From: Acidisoma sp. PAMC 29798
GTDB taxonomy: Bacteria > Pseudomonadota > Alphaproteobacteria > Acetobacterales > Acetobacteraceae
Reading direction: 5' to 3'
Length of the DNA stretch: 64,000 nucleotides
Assembly (NCBI RefSeq): GCF_030252425.1
Contig: NZ_CP126994.1
Location: forward strand, 3,405,001-3,469,000
Shown here: positions 1 to 8,309 of the stretch, one piece after another
How positions within the stretch are numbered: position 1 is the first letter of the stretch
Layout: every line of letters starts with the position of its first letter
The notes under the pieces: model-generated
What the model was told of the DNA's origin: nothing
The model's database searches: none
What the model saw: only the letters and a program-made list of their open reading frames with translations
Translations under genes and position numbers: made by a program

Positions 1-156
1 GCCCTGCGCCAGGAGGGTCGTGATTTCGGCAGTGTGGTGCCAGAGCCGGGTCGTGCCAATGCCATCAGCTGCCCCGGACGCGTGCCCGGCCGGTTCAAAA
101 GCTGTATCTGGTTGACCGATCCGCGTGGCGCCGGCATGGCCACAGGCAAGAACTAA
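1..156 (+). CDS. C-terminal end of an unidentified protein (5' truncated)
   Basis: An open frame runs from the first base to a TAA at 154-156 and gives 51 residues with no start in the window. The end is polar, with two cysteines and the terminal motif GMATGKN. I do not recognise the family. It lies on the same strand only 8 bases before the aminotransferase gene, so the two may be co-transcribed. The frame could be spurious, but no long competing frame covers this stretch. Confidence 0.45.
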   Translation, partial: ALRQEGRDFGSVVPEPGRANAISCPGRVPGRFKSCIWLTDPRGAGMATGKN

Positions 157-164
157 GGCCTGCC

Positions 165-1340
165 GTGTCGCTGAAGGTTGGGCGCGGCGGCGACATCCCC
201 CCGTTTCGGGTGATGGACGTCATTGCCGCGGCCAATGCCCATGATGCGGCGCGCGGCCCCGGCGACCCTGCGGTCATTCGCATGGAAGTCGGCCAGCCCG
301 CTCTCGGTGCCCCAGCCGGCGCTGTGGCCGCCGCATCCCATGCTCTGCGGAGCCTGCATCCCCTGGGCTATACGGAGGCTTTTGGCCTTCCCAGCCTTCG
401 CCGCCGAATCGCCGCACATTACGGCGCCTGGTACGACCTCGATCTGCCGCCCGAGCGGATTGCGGTGACCACGGGGGCTTCGGGCGCCTTCCCACTGGCT
501 TTCCTCGCGGCCTTCGACCAGGGCGATCGCGTGGCTATGGCCGCGCCCTATTATCCCCCTTACGTGAATATCCTGACGGCGCTGGGCATGCGGCCGGTGA
601 TTGTCGAGGCGGGCGCCGAAACCCGGTTTCAGCCGACCATCGCGGCATTGGAAGCACTCGACCCACCGATCGACGGCCTCATTCTCGCAAGTCCCTGCAA
701 TCCGGCCGGAACGATGCTCCATCGCGACGAATTGGCTGCGATCGCCCAGTGGTGCCACCGGCACGGCGTGCGGTTGGTGAGTGACGAGATTTATCACGGG
801 CTGCAATACGACAGCCCGATTGCGACGGCGGCTGAGTTCAGCCCTTCCGCGATCGTCGTGAATAGCTTTTCGAAATACTTTTCCATGACCGGCTGGCGGG
901 TTGGCTGGATGGTGCTGCCCGATGACCTGCGGCGCCCGGCCGAGCGGCTGGCGCAGAATATGTTCATCTCGGCACCCCATATCGCGCAAGTGGCGGCCGA
1001 AGCCGCCTTCGACTGCACGGAGGAGCTTGAGGCGCGGCGCGCGGGATATCTGCGGTCCCGTGATCTGCTGCTGGACGCGCTGCCCCGCGCGGGCTTCGCC
1101 CGGCTGAGTCCGGCGGAAGGCGCCTTCTATCTCTACGCTGATATTTCGGATCGGGACGAGGAGAGTCCGGCCTTCTGCGCGCGATTATTGCGAGAGCTGA
1201 GCATCGCCGCCACGCCCGGCGTAGATTTCGACGCCAGGCGTGGCCAGCATTTCGTGCGTTTTAGCTATTGCGCCGGGGAAGCGCAGATCGCCAATGCGGC
1301 ACATCGGCTTTTGGCGTGGCGAGATCAGGTGCGCGGATAA
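165..1340 (+). CDS. Class I/II pyridoxal-phosphate aminotransferase
   Basis: The 391-residue protein has the length and motif order of aspartate-type aminotransferases of fold type I. Visible motifs are the NPAGT segment of the cofactor pocket, the SDEIYHGL segment, and SFSKYFSMTGWRVGW, where Lys237 should form the PLP aldimine. The conserved arginine that binds the substrate carboxylate is probably in the VRFSYC segment near the C-terminus. The GTG at 165 is the first start that keeps the whole N-terminal domain. The exact amino donor cannot be told from sequence. The 3' end overlaps the convergent pstA gene by 16 bases, an arrangement that can allow antisense interference. Confidence 0.85.
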   Translation: MSLKVGRGGDIPPFRVMDVIAAANAHDAARGPGDPAVIRMEVGQPALGAPAGAVAAASHALRSLHPLGYTEAFGLPSLRRRIAAHYGAWYDLDLPPERIAVTTGASGAFPLAFLAAFDQGDRVAMAAPYYPPYVNILTALGMRPVIVEAGAETRFQPTIAALEALDPPIDGLILASPCNPAGTMLHRDELAAIAQWCHRHGVRLVSDEIYHGLQYDSPIATAAEFSPSAIVVNSFSKYFSMTGWRVGWMVLPDDLRRPAERLAQNMFISAPHIAQVAAEAAFDCTEELEARRAGYLRSRDLLLDALPRAGFARLSPAEGAFYLYADISDRDEESPAFCARLLRELSIAATPGVDFDARRGQHFVRFSYCAGEAQIANAAHRLLAWRDQVRG

Positions 1341-2206
1341 CGGCTCAAAATCGCGCGGGCGCCGAGATTGATGGCGAGCACCGTCAGCATGACGAGGAAG
1401 GCCGCTGCGAAGGCCAAGGCATGGGCCGATGCGAAGGGCTGATTGATAAAACTCCAGATCACATATGTCAGATAGCCGATCGGCTCATGCGTGAACTTGC
1501 CGTTCCAAACGTAGTTCGACCAGCCGGCCGTGTAGATCAGCGGCGCCGTCTCACCCACCGAAATCGCGAGGGAGAGCAGTGTCGCCGTCAGGATGCCCGG
1601 CAGTGCCACCGGCAACAGCACCCGTTGCACGACCAGCCGATCATTGGCGCCAAGAGCGTAAGCGGCCTCGCGCATCGGGATCGGAATCTGGCGCAGCACG
1701 AGTTCGGTCATCTTCGCCATATAGGGCAGGATCATGATGGCGATCGTGATGGAGGCGGCGAGAACGGAAAATTGCCAGCCGAGCCAGATCACCATGGTGA
1801 CATAGGAGAAGTAGCCCAGGACGATCGAAGGAACGCCGGTGAGCACATCGGCAAGAAACCGCACCATCGACCCGTAACGCGTGTTGCCGAATTCAGACAG
1901 GTAAATGCCCGCGCCGACCCCGATGGGCACACCGATGATGAGCGAACCGGCGGACAGAACCAGCGTGCCGGTTATGGCATTAAGCAAGCCGCCACTGACG
2001 CCCTGCGTCGTCGTCGTAAACAGCGCTGGCGACATCGCCGAAATGCCACGCACGAAGACGAGCACGATGATATCAATCAAAGGCGCCGCGACGAGCAGGA
2101 AGGCGATGCAGCACAATACCCAACCGATGAGGCTGCTGCTGCGACGTTTGCCAATCGAACGGCGCTTCGTCTGCGGAAGGGCCAGGGTCGCGGATGCGCT
2201 CGCCAT
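1325..2206 (-). CDS. pstA: Phosphate ABC transporter permease PstA
   Basis: This 293-residue inner-membrane protein has about six hydrophobic segments and the permease EAA-type loop (REAAYALGANDRLVVQRVLLP), which contacts the ATPase subunit. The segment GVPSIVLGYF is typical of PstA. With PstC it forms the membrane channel of the high-affinity phosphate importer. Its ATG shares one base with the pstC stop codon (TGATG), so translation is probably coupled. No pstB or phoU gene follows; the next gene downstream is the opposed aminotransferase, which overlaps pstA's 3' end. Confidence 0.93.
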   Translation of the reverse strand: MASASATLALPQTKRRSIGKRRSSSLIGWVLCCIAFLLVAAPLIDIIVLVFVRGISAMSPALFTTTTQGVSGGLLNAITGTLVLSAGSLIIGVPIGVGAGIYLSEFGNTRYGSMVRFLADVLTGVPSIVLGYFSYVTMVIWLGWQFSVLAASITIAIMILPYMAKMTELVLRQIPIPMREAAYALGANDRLVVQRVLLPVALPGILTATLLSLAISVGETAPLIYTAGWSNYVWNGKFTHEPIGYLTYVIWSFINQPFASAHALAFAAAFLVMLTVLAINLGARAILSRYPRT

Positions 2207-3234
2207 CAGGAAGCACTCCGTGAGCGGACCAGAAGTCGCGCAATGACATTGACGATAACGGTAATCACGAACAGCACGATGGCGATCTCGGCCAACGACT
2301 GCACGGCCAGGCCAGACTGATCCTGCTCCGCGCTGTCCAACTGGGACAGAATGAAGGAGGCCATGGTGCTGATCGGGCTCATCAGGCTGTGCGGCATATA
2401 GTTCAAGGCACCGCCGGACACCATCAGAACGGCCATGGTTTCACCCAAGGCGCGACCGAGGCCGAGGATGATGGCGCCGATGATGGCAGGGCGGACCATG
2501 GGCAGCATGGTGCGGCTGACCATTTCGAACTTGGTCGTGCCAAGGGCATAGGCCGCTTCCTTGGCTTCGCGCGGAATGCGCGTCAGCGCGTCATACACCG
2601 TGATCGTAATGACGGGGATGACCATCAGCGCCAAGACGAGTGAGGATGAAAGTAGACCGAAGCCACTGCCGCCACCGGCGGCGAAAAAGGGGAGAAAGCC
2701 AAAGATCGCCGCGAGGGCAGGGGCGATCAGATGCGCGACCAACGGAACCAGAACGATGATGCCCCAGAGGCCGTAGACGACGCTCGGCACGACGGCGAGC
2801 ATCTCGACGACGATTGACAAGGGCGTCCGCAGCGTACCGGGCACGCCTTCCGCGAGGAGCACAGAAATACCAAGGCTGATCGGCACGGCGACCAAAAGGG
2901 CGAGAGCCGAACTCGCAAGCGTGCCCGCGACAAAGACGAGGCAGCCATAGGTCGCACCGACAGGCGCGAGCACACCATGGGTCATCACCGGGTCGGCGTA
3001 GAGATTGCCAAGATCCCAGGTCTTGGTAAGCAAAAAGCCAAAGCCGTTGAACTTGATCGCAGGCCAGGCATAAACGACCAGGAACAGCAGAACTGCGAAG
3101 ATCGCGAGGGGTATAACCCCCGCGAGCACCAACAAAAGAACGCGGAACGGCTGAATAGCCGCTCCGCTCTTCGCGGTCTTCGATGCCGGCCCAGGAAGAC
3201 TGGCCGGCATCATATCAACCAAACGTTCGCTCAT
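2206..3234 (-). CDS. pstC: Phosphate ABC transporter permease PstC
   Basis: I chose the ATG at 3234 (MSERLVDMM), giving 342 residues. A longer frame exists but would run 104 bases into pstS, and its extra N-terminus looks like antisense-type sequence. The protein has a first membrane helix near residues 30-55, the PSVVYGLWG segment, and the EAAYALGTTKFEMVSRTMLP coupling loop. It is the partner of PstA in the phosphate importer. It starts 4 bases after the pstS stop codon, consistent with one pstSCA transcript. Confidence 0.93.
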   Translation of the reverse strand: MSERLVDMMPASLPGPASKTAKSGAAIQPFRVLLLVLAGVIPLAIFAVLLFLVVYAWPAIKFNGFGFLLTKTWDLGNLYADPVMTHGVLAPVGATYGCLVFVAGTLASSALALLVAVPISLGISVLLAEGVPGTLRTPLSIVVEMLAVVPSVVYGLWGIIVLVPLVAHLIAPALAAIFGFLPFFAAGGGSGFGLLSSSLVLALMVIPVITITVYDALTRIPREAKEAAYALGTTKFEMVSRTMLPMVRPAIIGAIILGLGRALGETMAVLMVSGGALNYMPHSLMSPISTMASFILSQLDSAEQDQSGLAVQSLAEIAIVLFVITVIVNVIARLLVRSRSAS

Positions 3235-3238
3235 CCGA

Positions 3239-4336
3239 TCAAGAAGAAATCGTCGCGATCCGAGCGTGGCTCTCGGCGCGGATCTTGTCGAGCAGCGGAA
3301 TGAAATGCACGCGGCCGAGGTAATCCATGGCGCTGCCGCCATTGGGATCGATCGCCCAGGTAAGCAGGCCCTTGATCGCCTTGGCCATCGCGGCGCTCGG
3401 CTGCATCTTATTCACGATGGCATATTCGTAGTTGATGATCGGATAGGCCATGTCGCCATCTGCGAAGATCAGGCTGATGCGCTGATCGGCCGGGGTCTTG
3501 TCGATCAGGCCGGCGGCGGCGGCGCCGACGGTGGCCGGGTTCGGCAGGACGAACTGGCCCGCCTTGTTCTGCAGGGCAGCGACGCCGAGGCCAGCGGCCT
3601 GAACCTGAGCCGCGAAGCTCACGCCGATATAGGACAGCGAGTAGGGGTTCTGCTGCGTGGTCTGCACCATGCCGGGGTTGCCGATGGCGCCGATGCCACC
3701 CTGAACGGCCGGCCAGCTGACCGTGGTGCCGTAGGCCGAGGTGCTGGCCCATTCCGGGGTGGAGAAGCTGAGATACTGCGTGAAGATGAAGGTATCGCCG
3801 CTGCCATCGGTGCGATGGATCGGGAGAATGACATGCTTCGGCAGCGTGATGCCGGGGTTCAGCGCCGCGATGGCGGCGTCATCCCAGGAGGTGATCTTGC
3901 CGCTGTAGATGCCGGCGAGCACGGGACCGCTCAGCTTCAGGTTACGGTCGTTCAGGCCGGGCAGGTTGTAGACGACATTCTGCGCCGAAATGGCGAGCGG
4001 AATGTTCAGCATGTCGGGGTGCTTCTTGACCTGCGGATTGGCCATATAGGCGTCCGAAGCGCCGATCTGCGCGATGCCCGCAACCGCCTGGGCGATGCCG
4101 GTGCCGCTGCCCGTGCTCTGCGTCGTGACGCGAATGCCGGGAACGATCTTCTGGTAGCCGCCAACCCACAGGTTGAACAGCGGGTAGAGCAGGCTGGAGC
4201 CGGTCTCGAGGATGGTCACCTCCTCGGCGCGTGCGGAACGCGCGATGCCGCCAACGGTGAGGCCGACCGCGGCAAGGCTGATCGACTTGAGGAATTGAGC
4301 GCGCGTGAGGCGCGCGGGCACCAAGTTGTCCGACAT
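3239..4336 (-). CDS. pstS: Periplasmic phosphate-binding protein PstS
   Basis: The 365-residue protein starts with a signal peptide that probably ends after ARA (residue 37). The phosphate-binding loop STGSGTG lies at residues 74-80, and HRTDGSGDTFIFTQYL, a second family hallmark, follows in the middle. It captures phosphate in the periplasm and delivers it to PstCA. It is the first gene of the operon, and a Pho box lies about 80 bases upstream. The Arg pattern before the hydrophobic core is not a clean twin-arginine motif, so Sec export is more likely. Confidence 0.95.
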   Translation of the reverse strand: MSDNLVPARLTRAQFLKSISLAAVGLTVGGIARSARAEEVTILETGSSLLYPLFNLWVGGYQKIVPGIRVTTQSTGSGTGIAQAVAGIAQIGASDAYMANPQVKKHPDMLNIPLAISAQNVVYNLPGLNDRNLKLSGPVLAGIYSGKITSWDDAAIAALNPGITLPKHVILPIHRTDGSGDTFIFTQYLSFSTPEWASTSAYGTTVSWPAVQGGIGAIGNPGMVQTTQQNPYSLSYIGVSFAAQVQAAGLGVAALQNKAGQFVLPNPATVGAAAAGLIDKTPADQRISLIFADGDMAYPIINYEYAIVNKMQPSAAMAKAIKGLLTWAIDPNGGSAMDYLGRVHFIPLLDKIRAESHARIATISS

Positions 4337-4413
4337 GAAATCTCCGAGCCAAATGAAAACGCAGCCAGAGCGGCTGTGTTGCAGGCGTGTAGGGAGGCAT
4401 AGCCGCGACTACG

Positions 4414-4442
4414 ATGACAGTCGCGTTGCAGTTTGATGACAT
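4414..4442 (-). promoter_or_regulatory. Pho box (three heptamers at 11-base spacing) upstream of pstS
   Basis: Read on the minus strand, ATGTCAT, CTGCAAC and CTGTCAT follow each other with 4-base spacers (4442-4436, 4431-4425, 4420-4414). This is the 7+4 periodicity of PhoB sites, with consensus CTGTCAT. The middle unit is degenerate. The site lies 78 bases before the pstS start codon, so phosphate starvation should activate pstSCA. A possible -10 hexamer follows about ten bases downstream but is weak. Confidence 0.75.
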
Positions 4443-4570
4443 CATCCCGTTGGGTGGCGGCGCGCGGCGCCGCTCCGTGATGAAAATGCGTGGCGCGACG
4501 CGGTCGAGCGCGATAGTCACACTGTCTCGGGATCGTCTCGCGCAAAGACATCCTCCGGAAGGGAGTTTCG

Positions 4571-6592
4571 ATGCAGTTCGACGTGATGCCGCCGTCCATC
4601 GCCAGCCTGCTGCATCAGCCGGAACTTCGGCTGCTGCTGGCCGGTCTCGATGTGCTGACGAACCGCAGTTTGCCCGAGTCCTTTATTCTATCCGGCCGCG
4701 CCCAGATCACGTTCGGTGCGCCGACGCTTTCCCCCTCGGCCGAAACCCTCTTCACGCTGCGGCAGGCGCTTGAACTCGGCTGGCTGAGCCAGGTTGCCGA
4801 ACCGGCGATCGCGGGACTTGCCGCGGCCCGCTGCGCGGCACTCGCCGTCGCCTTGGAGACCGACGCCGGAACCGGAATATCGCTTCCGGCCTGGGTCGCA
4901 CCCATGGCCGGCCAGGCGGCGCCCGACCTGACCCTCGCCCGATTGATCTGGGCCAGATTGGCACCGCATCAGCCAGGGGCCGCCGAGGCGATCCTCTCGC
5001 CAGAGGCGCATGGCAAGCTGATCGAGACCTGGCCGTTGATCGGCCCGACCGAGTGGCTGATGGAACAAGGCGGCGACGCGCGCCTGGCGACAGACCCGGT
5101 CAGCGGCCTTAACGGCTATGGTTGCAGCCATCGGCCACGCCCCTGGGCGGTGACCTTCGCCTCCTCGACCGCGTCCTCCTCCTCCGCGCGCGGCTATCTC
5201 GGCGCAGAGGAGGCCCGCCGGCGGATGATCGCGGCGAGTTTCGATGCATCTCGCCACGAGGCGGTGAGCGACGAGGCGGCGCGGGTACGGCAAGCGCTCG
5301 TCACCCATTTCATGCTGCCACATGATACCGCCGTTATTCTCGCGGCGTCAGGAACCGATTCGGAGCTGATCGCCCTGGCCCTGGCGCAGGCGGCAGAGGA
5401 CCGGCCGATCACCAACATTCTTCTGGCCCCTGAGGAGACCGGCAGCGGCGTACCGCTGGCGGCACGCGGGCGCCACTTCGCTGTCGATACGGCGCGGGGC
5501 GCGCTGGTGCCGAAGGGCGAGACAATTGCGGGCTTCCGGGACGACACGCTGCTTCACCCCGTCGGCGTACGGGCGCCGGATGGCAGCGTTCGCCCTGCGG
5601 CGGCCGTGGACGCGGATTGCGTCGCCGCTGTGACCGCTGCAATCAGCGCCGGCCGCAGACCCGTGCTTCATGTCCTCGATGTGTCCAAGACCGGCCTGCG
5701 CGCCCCGAGTCGAGGGTGCGTGGCCGAACTCCAGGCACGGTTCGGCGCCCAGATGGACGTCATCGTCGATGCCTGCCAGACGCGGCTGAACCCTGGTACC
5801 GTGCGGGACTACCTTAGCCAAGGCTGGATCGTGTTAATCACCGGATCGAAATTCTTCACGGGGCCGCCCTTCTCCGGCGCTGTCCTGGCGCCCCGTACCG
5901 TCACAGCGCGGTTGCAGCATGGCGCGCTTCCGCAAGGCCTGTCGCTCTATTCGGGCCGTCCCGAATGGCCGTCGGGTCACGCCGGCGTGGAGGCAATGTT
6001 ACCGGACGGTAATCACGGTCTTTGTATGCGTTGGCAGGCTGCCCTGGCTGAGATGCAGGCTTTCGCCGAAGTGCCGGCAGAGCGTCGCCGGGCGGTGCTG
6101 CATCGCTTCGTGGGCCATGTCGATCAGTGCATTGCGGAACGCCCGCAGCTTCTCGCCGTCAACCGGAGCGCCGCCGGGGAGAACGCGGATGATTGGGATG
6201 CGACGGAGACCATTCGATGTTTCGCGATGATCGACGCACAGGGCGCCTTCCTCGATCTGCCGACCGCCCGAAACGTCTATGTCTGGTTGAACGCGGATCT
6301 TCACGCCGCGCTTGACGCGGTGGTGCCCCCGGATGTCCGCGATATTCTGAGGCGCAAATGTCATATTGGTCAGCCCGTCGCCGTGAGCATCGGCGGTCGG
6401 CCGGCGGCTGTGCTTCGCGTGTCGGCCGGAGCCCGACTGGTCTCCGGTGAGCCCGCCATGGCGCATCTGCACCCGGATCTGCGTCTTGAGCGGGAACTGA
6501 GTGACGTCAGTCTGCTCTTCGCGAAGCTGACGCTGATCCTGGACCATATCGACCGCCTGACCGAGGCTGATCCGCGTCCCACATACTCTTAA
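4571..6592 (+). CDS. PLP-dependent (fold type I) enzyme of unknown function
   Basis: The 673-residue protein carries a fold-type-I core in its middle and C-terminal parts. ASGTDSELIAL (about residue 260) is the phosphate-binding turn, VDACQTRL has the Asp that should pair with the pyridine nitrogen (Asp400), and ITGSKFFTGPPFSGA has the probable Schiff-base Lys427. The first 200 residues are an unusual alanine-rich extension. An SD-like GGAAGGGAG precedes the ATG. It is divergent from the phosphate operon and ends at a strong terminator. I could not assign a substrate; a cysteine-desulfurase-like or aminotransferase-like reaction is possible. Confidence 0.7.
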   Translation: MQFDVMPPSIASLLHQPELRLLLAGLDVLTNRSLPESFILSGRAQITFGAPTLSPSAETLFTLRQALELGWLSQVAEPAIAGLAAARCAALAVALETDAGTGISLPAWVAPMAGQAAPDLTLARLIWARLAPHQPGAAEAILSPEAHGKLIETWPLIGPTEWLMEQGGDARLATDPVSGLNGYGCSHRPRPWAVTFASSTASSSSARGYLGAEEARRRMIAASFDASRHEAVSDEAARVRQALVTHFMLPHDTAVILAASGTDSELIALALAQAAEDRPITNILLAPEETGSGVPLAARGRHFAVDTARGALVPKGETIAGFRDDTLLHPVGVRAPDGSVRPAAAVDADCVAAVTAAISAGRRPVLHVLDVSKTGLRAPSRGCVAELQARFGAQMDVIVDACQTRLNPGTVRDYLSQGWIVLITGSKFFTGPPFSGAVLAPRTVTARLQHGALPQGLSLYSGRPEWPSGHAGVEAMLPDGNHGLCMRWQAALAEMQAFAEVPAERRRAVLHRFVGHVDQCIAERPQLLAVNRSAAGENADDWDATETIRCFAMIDAQGAFLDLPTARNVYVWLNADLHAALDAVVPPDVRDILRRKCHIGQPVAVSIGGRPAAVLRVSAGARLVSGEPAMAHLHPDLRLERELSDVSLLFAKLTLILDHIDRLTEADPRPTYS

Positions 6593-6620
6593 GTTCAGCC
6601 TCTTCAGGTTAGCCGCAATA

Positions 6621-6648
6621 AAAAAGGGCGCCCGAGGGCGCCCTTTTT
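6621..6648. terminator. Bidirectional rho-independent terminator
   Basis: A near-perfect inverted repeat pairs AAAAAGGGCGCC with GGCGCCCTTTTT around a CGAG loop. It has a T-run on the right and an A-run on the left, so it works for both strands. It lies between the convergent PLP-enzyme gene and the RTX-like gene. Confidence 0.92.
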
Positions 6649-6684
6649 GTCTCACGATCGTCGAGGCTATTCGCCCGCGATTGT

Positions 6685-7371
6685 TTAGCTTCCGAAGATC
6701 TTGCCGGTCACGCCTTCGATGTGGATGGTCGTGCCGTCCGTCAGGGTGATTGTATCGGTACCGCCGGCGAAGTTCTCCGAAGTGATCGGCTTCGCGCCCA
6801 GACCCGGATCGAAAGCGAAGGTCGAACCAGCGCCGAACTGGGTGATGGTTTCGGTGCCGCCGCCGTGGCCCGCGAAGAACTCGTAAATGTCGGCGCCGGA
6901 GCCGCCATTCACGGTTGTGTCGCCAGCGCCAGCGCCCAGAACGGTATTGGCGCCCGCATCCAGGTTGATCGTCGTCAGAGTGGACGCGGTCGCGAACGGG
7001 TTCACGCTGAACTCGTTGCCGGCCTTGTCCGTCGCGCTGGCATCGCCGAGGGTCGAATTGCCGGTGCCGGCGATCAGGGTGGAGTTACCGGATCCGGCAG
7101 CGGCTTGAATGACGGCATTGACGCCGCCGACGAGCAGCGAAGGAGCGCTACCGCCAATCAGGGTCGAATTCTGTCCGCCATAAACCGTCGCCGGGGCGGT
7201 GCCGCCGATGAAGGTAAGGTTCGTGGAGCCGGCACCGTGAATGGTGGTCGCGCCCGCGCCGCCGGTGATCGTTCCGCTGCTGCCAAACGGGACGAACACG
7301 TTGCTATTGGCCGGGGGTGTATAGTTAAAGGCGGTTGTAGAGCCGGGAACAGTGACTTGACTTGCACTCAT
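6685..7371 (-). CDS. Gly/Thr-rich RTX-like beta-roll protein
   Basis: The 228-residue protein has no N-terminal signal peptide and consists almost wholly of short Gly-rich repeats (for example TLIGGSAP, TVYGGQNS, SLLVGG), followed by GGSGADIYEFFAGHGGGTETITQF. That last segment is close to the end of RTX calcium-binding repeats. It has a short C-terminal tail rich in Thr and Ile, as in many type I secretion substrates. An SD (GGAGAC) lies at good spacing upstream. No type I secretion genes lie nearby. Export through a transporter elsewhere and a role as a surface or matrix protein are inferences. A long perfect nonapeptide array is absent, so calcium binding may be weak. Confidence 0.65.
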   Translation of the reverse strand: MSASQVTVPGSTTAFNYTPPANSNVFVPFGSSGTITGGAGATTIHGAGSTNLTFIGGTAPATVYGGQNSTLIGGSAPSLLVGGVNAVIQAAAGSGNSTLIAGTGNSTLGDASATDKAGNEFSVNPFATASTLTTINLDAGANTVLGAGAGDTTVNGGSGADIYEFFAGHGGGTETITQFGAGSTFAFDPGLGAKPITSENFAGGTDTITLTDGTTIHIEGVTGKIFGS

Positions 7372-7535
7372 ACGCTTGTCTCCATCTCGGTGTGGCTCCC
7401 GGCGTCCGCTGCCGTAGGTGGAGCTAAGTTAACGTCTCGTTAATCATGTATCCGATCGTGTGGTGCGGTGCAACCAAAACTTGGCGATTCTTTCAGTGCA
7501 TTGCTGGAGCGTATTGGAAGCACTGCACTGCTCTC

Positions 7536-7976
7536 TTAATCTCCTTCAGGGGTGGAAATCCCCTGAGACAGGGCCAAGCGTCGTGCCTCTCGCAGGAGCT
7601 GATGCCGTCCCTGTCCCTGAATTTGACGATAAAGGGCAAGAAGAGCCCGTTCGTCTGACGTTTCAGCGACATCTCCCTCGATTCCGGCCACTCCCGTGAC
7701 CAGGAAACTGACCGAAACACCGAGGGCGGCGGCGACACGGGCAAGGTTGGCACGAACCTGGCCGGACCGATCCGTCTCCCACTGAGCAACAGCACTTCGC
7801 GATACGCCCACAAGCTGGGCCAGCCGATCCTGCGTGAAGCCCAGGGCTTCCCGCGCGACACGGATCCGTGCGCCCGCGCCTTCACCGTCATAGGAGTTTA
7901 ACAGAGGATTCCTCCCAAACCATGAATCGAAGCCCGCATCAAAGCCCCTGCCATCGAAAAGGCACCCGATCGGCAT
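7536..7976 (-). CDS. XRE-family (Cro/CI-like) transcriptional regulator
   Basis: The 146-residue protein has a lambda-repressor-type helix-turn-helix near residues 35-90 (ARIRVAREALGFTQDRLAQLVGVSRSAVAQWETDRSG). Its C-terminal part is an uncharacterised helical region with no LexA-like Ser/Lys protease. The gene is divergent from the phage-like gene cluster, and a long palindrome separates them, so it probably represses its own gene and the early phage-side genes. The start codon lies only 5 bases from the palindrome; no alternative in-frame ATG precedes the HTH. Confidence 0.82.
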   Translation of the reverse strand: MPIGCLFDGRGFDAGFDSWFGRNPLLNSYDGEGAGARIRVAREALGFTQDRLAQLVGVSRSAVAQWETDRSGQVRANLARVAAALGVSVSFLVTGVAGIEGDVAETSDERALLALYRQIQGQGRHQLLREARRLALSQGISTPEGD

Positions 7977-7980
7977 TGCA

Positions 7981-8009
7981 CCGCAGCGTTAGTTATACTA
8001 ACGTTGCGG
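7981..8009. promoter_or_regulatory. 29-base palindromic operator between the XRE regulator and the phage genes
   Basis: CCGCAGCGTTAGT and ACTAACGTTGCGG form 13-base arms with one mismatch around TAT. The centre contains TATACT on the plus strand and TATAAC on the minus strand, both good -10 hexamers, so a bound dimer would block promoter melting in both directions. This is the expected place for a Cro/CI-type operator. Confidence 0.7.
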
Positions 8010-8033
8010 TATCGTTTGATTAAGGAGCGCTCG

Positions 8034-8309
8034 ATGAGGTCGGAACCGTCTCGCAGGTGCGAAGATCATGATACCGGAACCATTGCGCCGACCTCAACCG
8101 CCAATTGGTGGGATGCCCGCCTGGCAGAGCGTGCCGCCTGCCGACACCGCACTGCAGCGCAGGACCAACCCATGGATGTCGCGGATGAACGCCGCGGCTG
8201 CCTGCCATCCGGGCATCCTTTGAGCTGGGGCATGCTGACGGCGGGCACCGTTCTGGACGGCGATCCCTATCTGTCCTTCCCCTCTTTCAATCCCCAGGCC
8301 TTTTCATGA
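8034..8309 (+). CDS. Small phage-side protein of unknown function
   Basis: The ATG at 8034 follows a clear AAGGAG ribosome-binding site (8021-8026), giving 91 residues. The sequence is polar, with a WWDARLAERAACR segment and a C-terminal GHPLSWGMLTAGTVLDGDP segment. I do not recognise the family. The stop overlaps the start of the next gene as ATGA, so the two are translationally coupled. It lies just after the operator and is probably the first gene of the rightward early transcript. Confidence 0.6.
   Translation: MRSEPSRRCEDHDTGTIAPTSTANWWDARLAERAACRHRTAAQDQPMDVADERRGCLPSGHPLSWGMLTAGTVLDGDPYLSFPSFNPQAFS

Noticed and set aside
1268-2320. Long plus-strand frame opposite pstA
   Set aside because: Arg/His-rich and repetitive, typical of an antisense shadow of a GC-rich gene; pstA is clear on the other strand.
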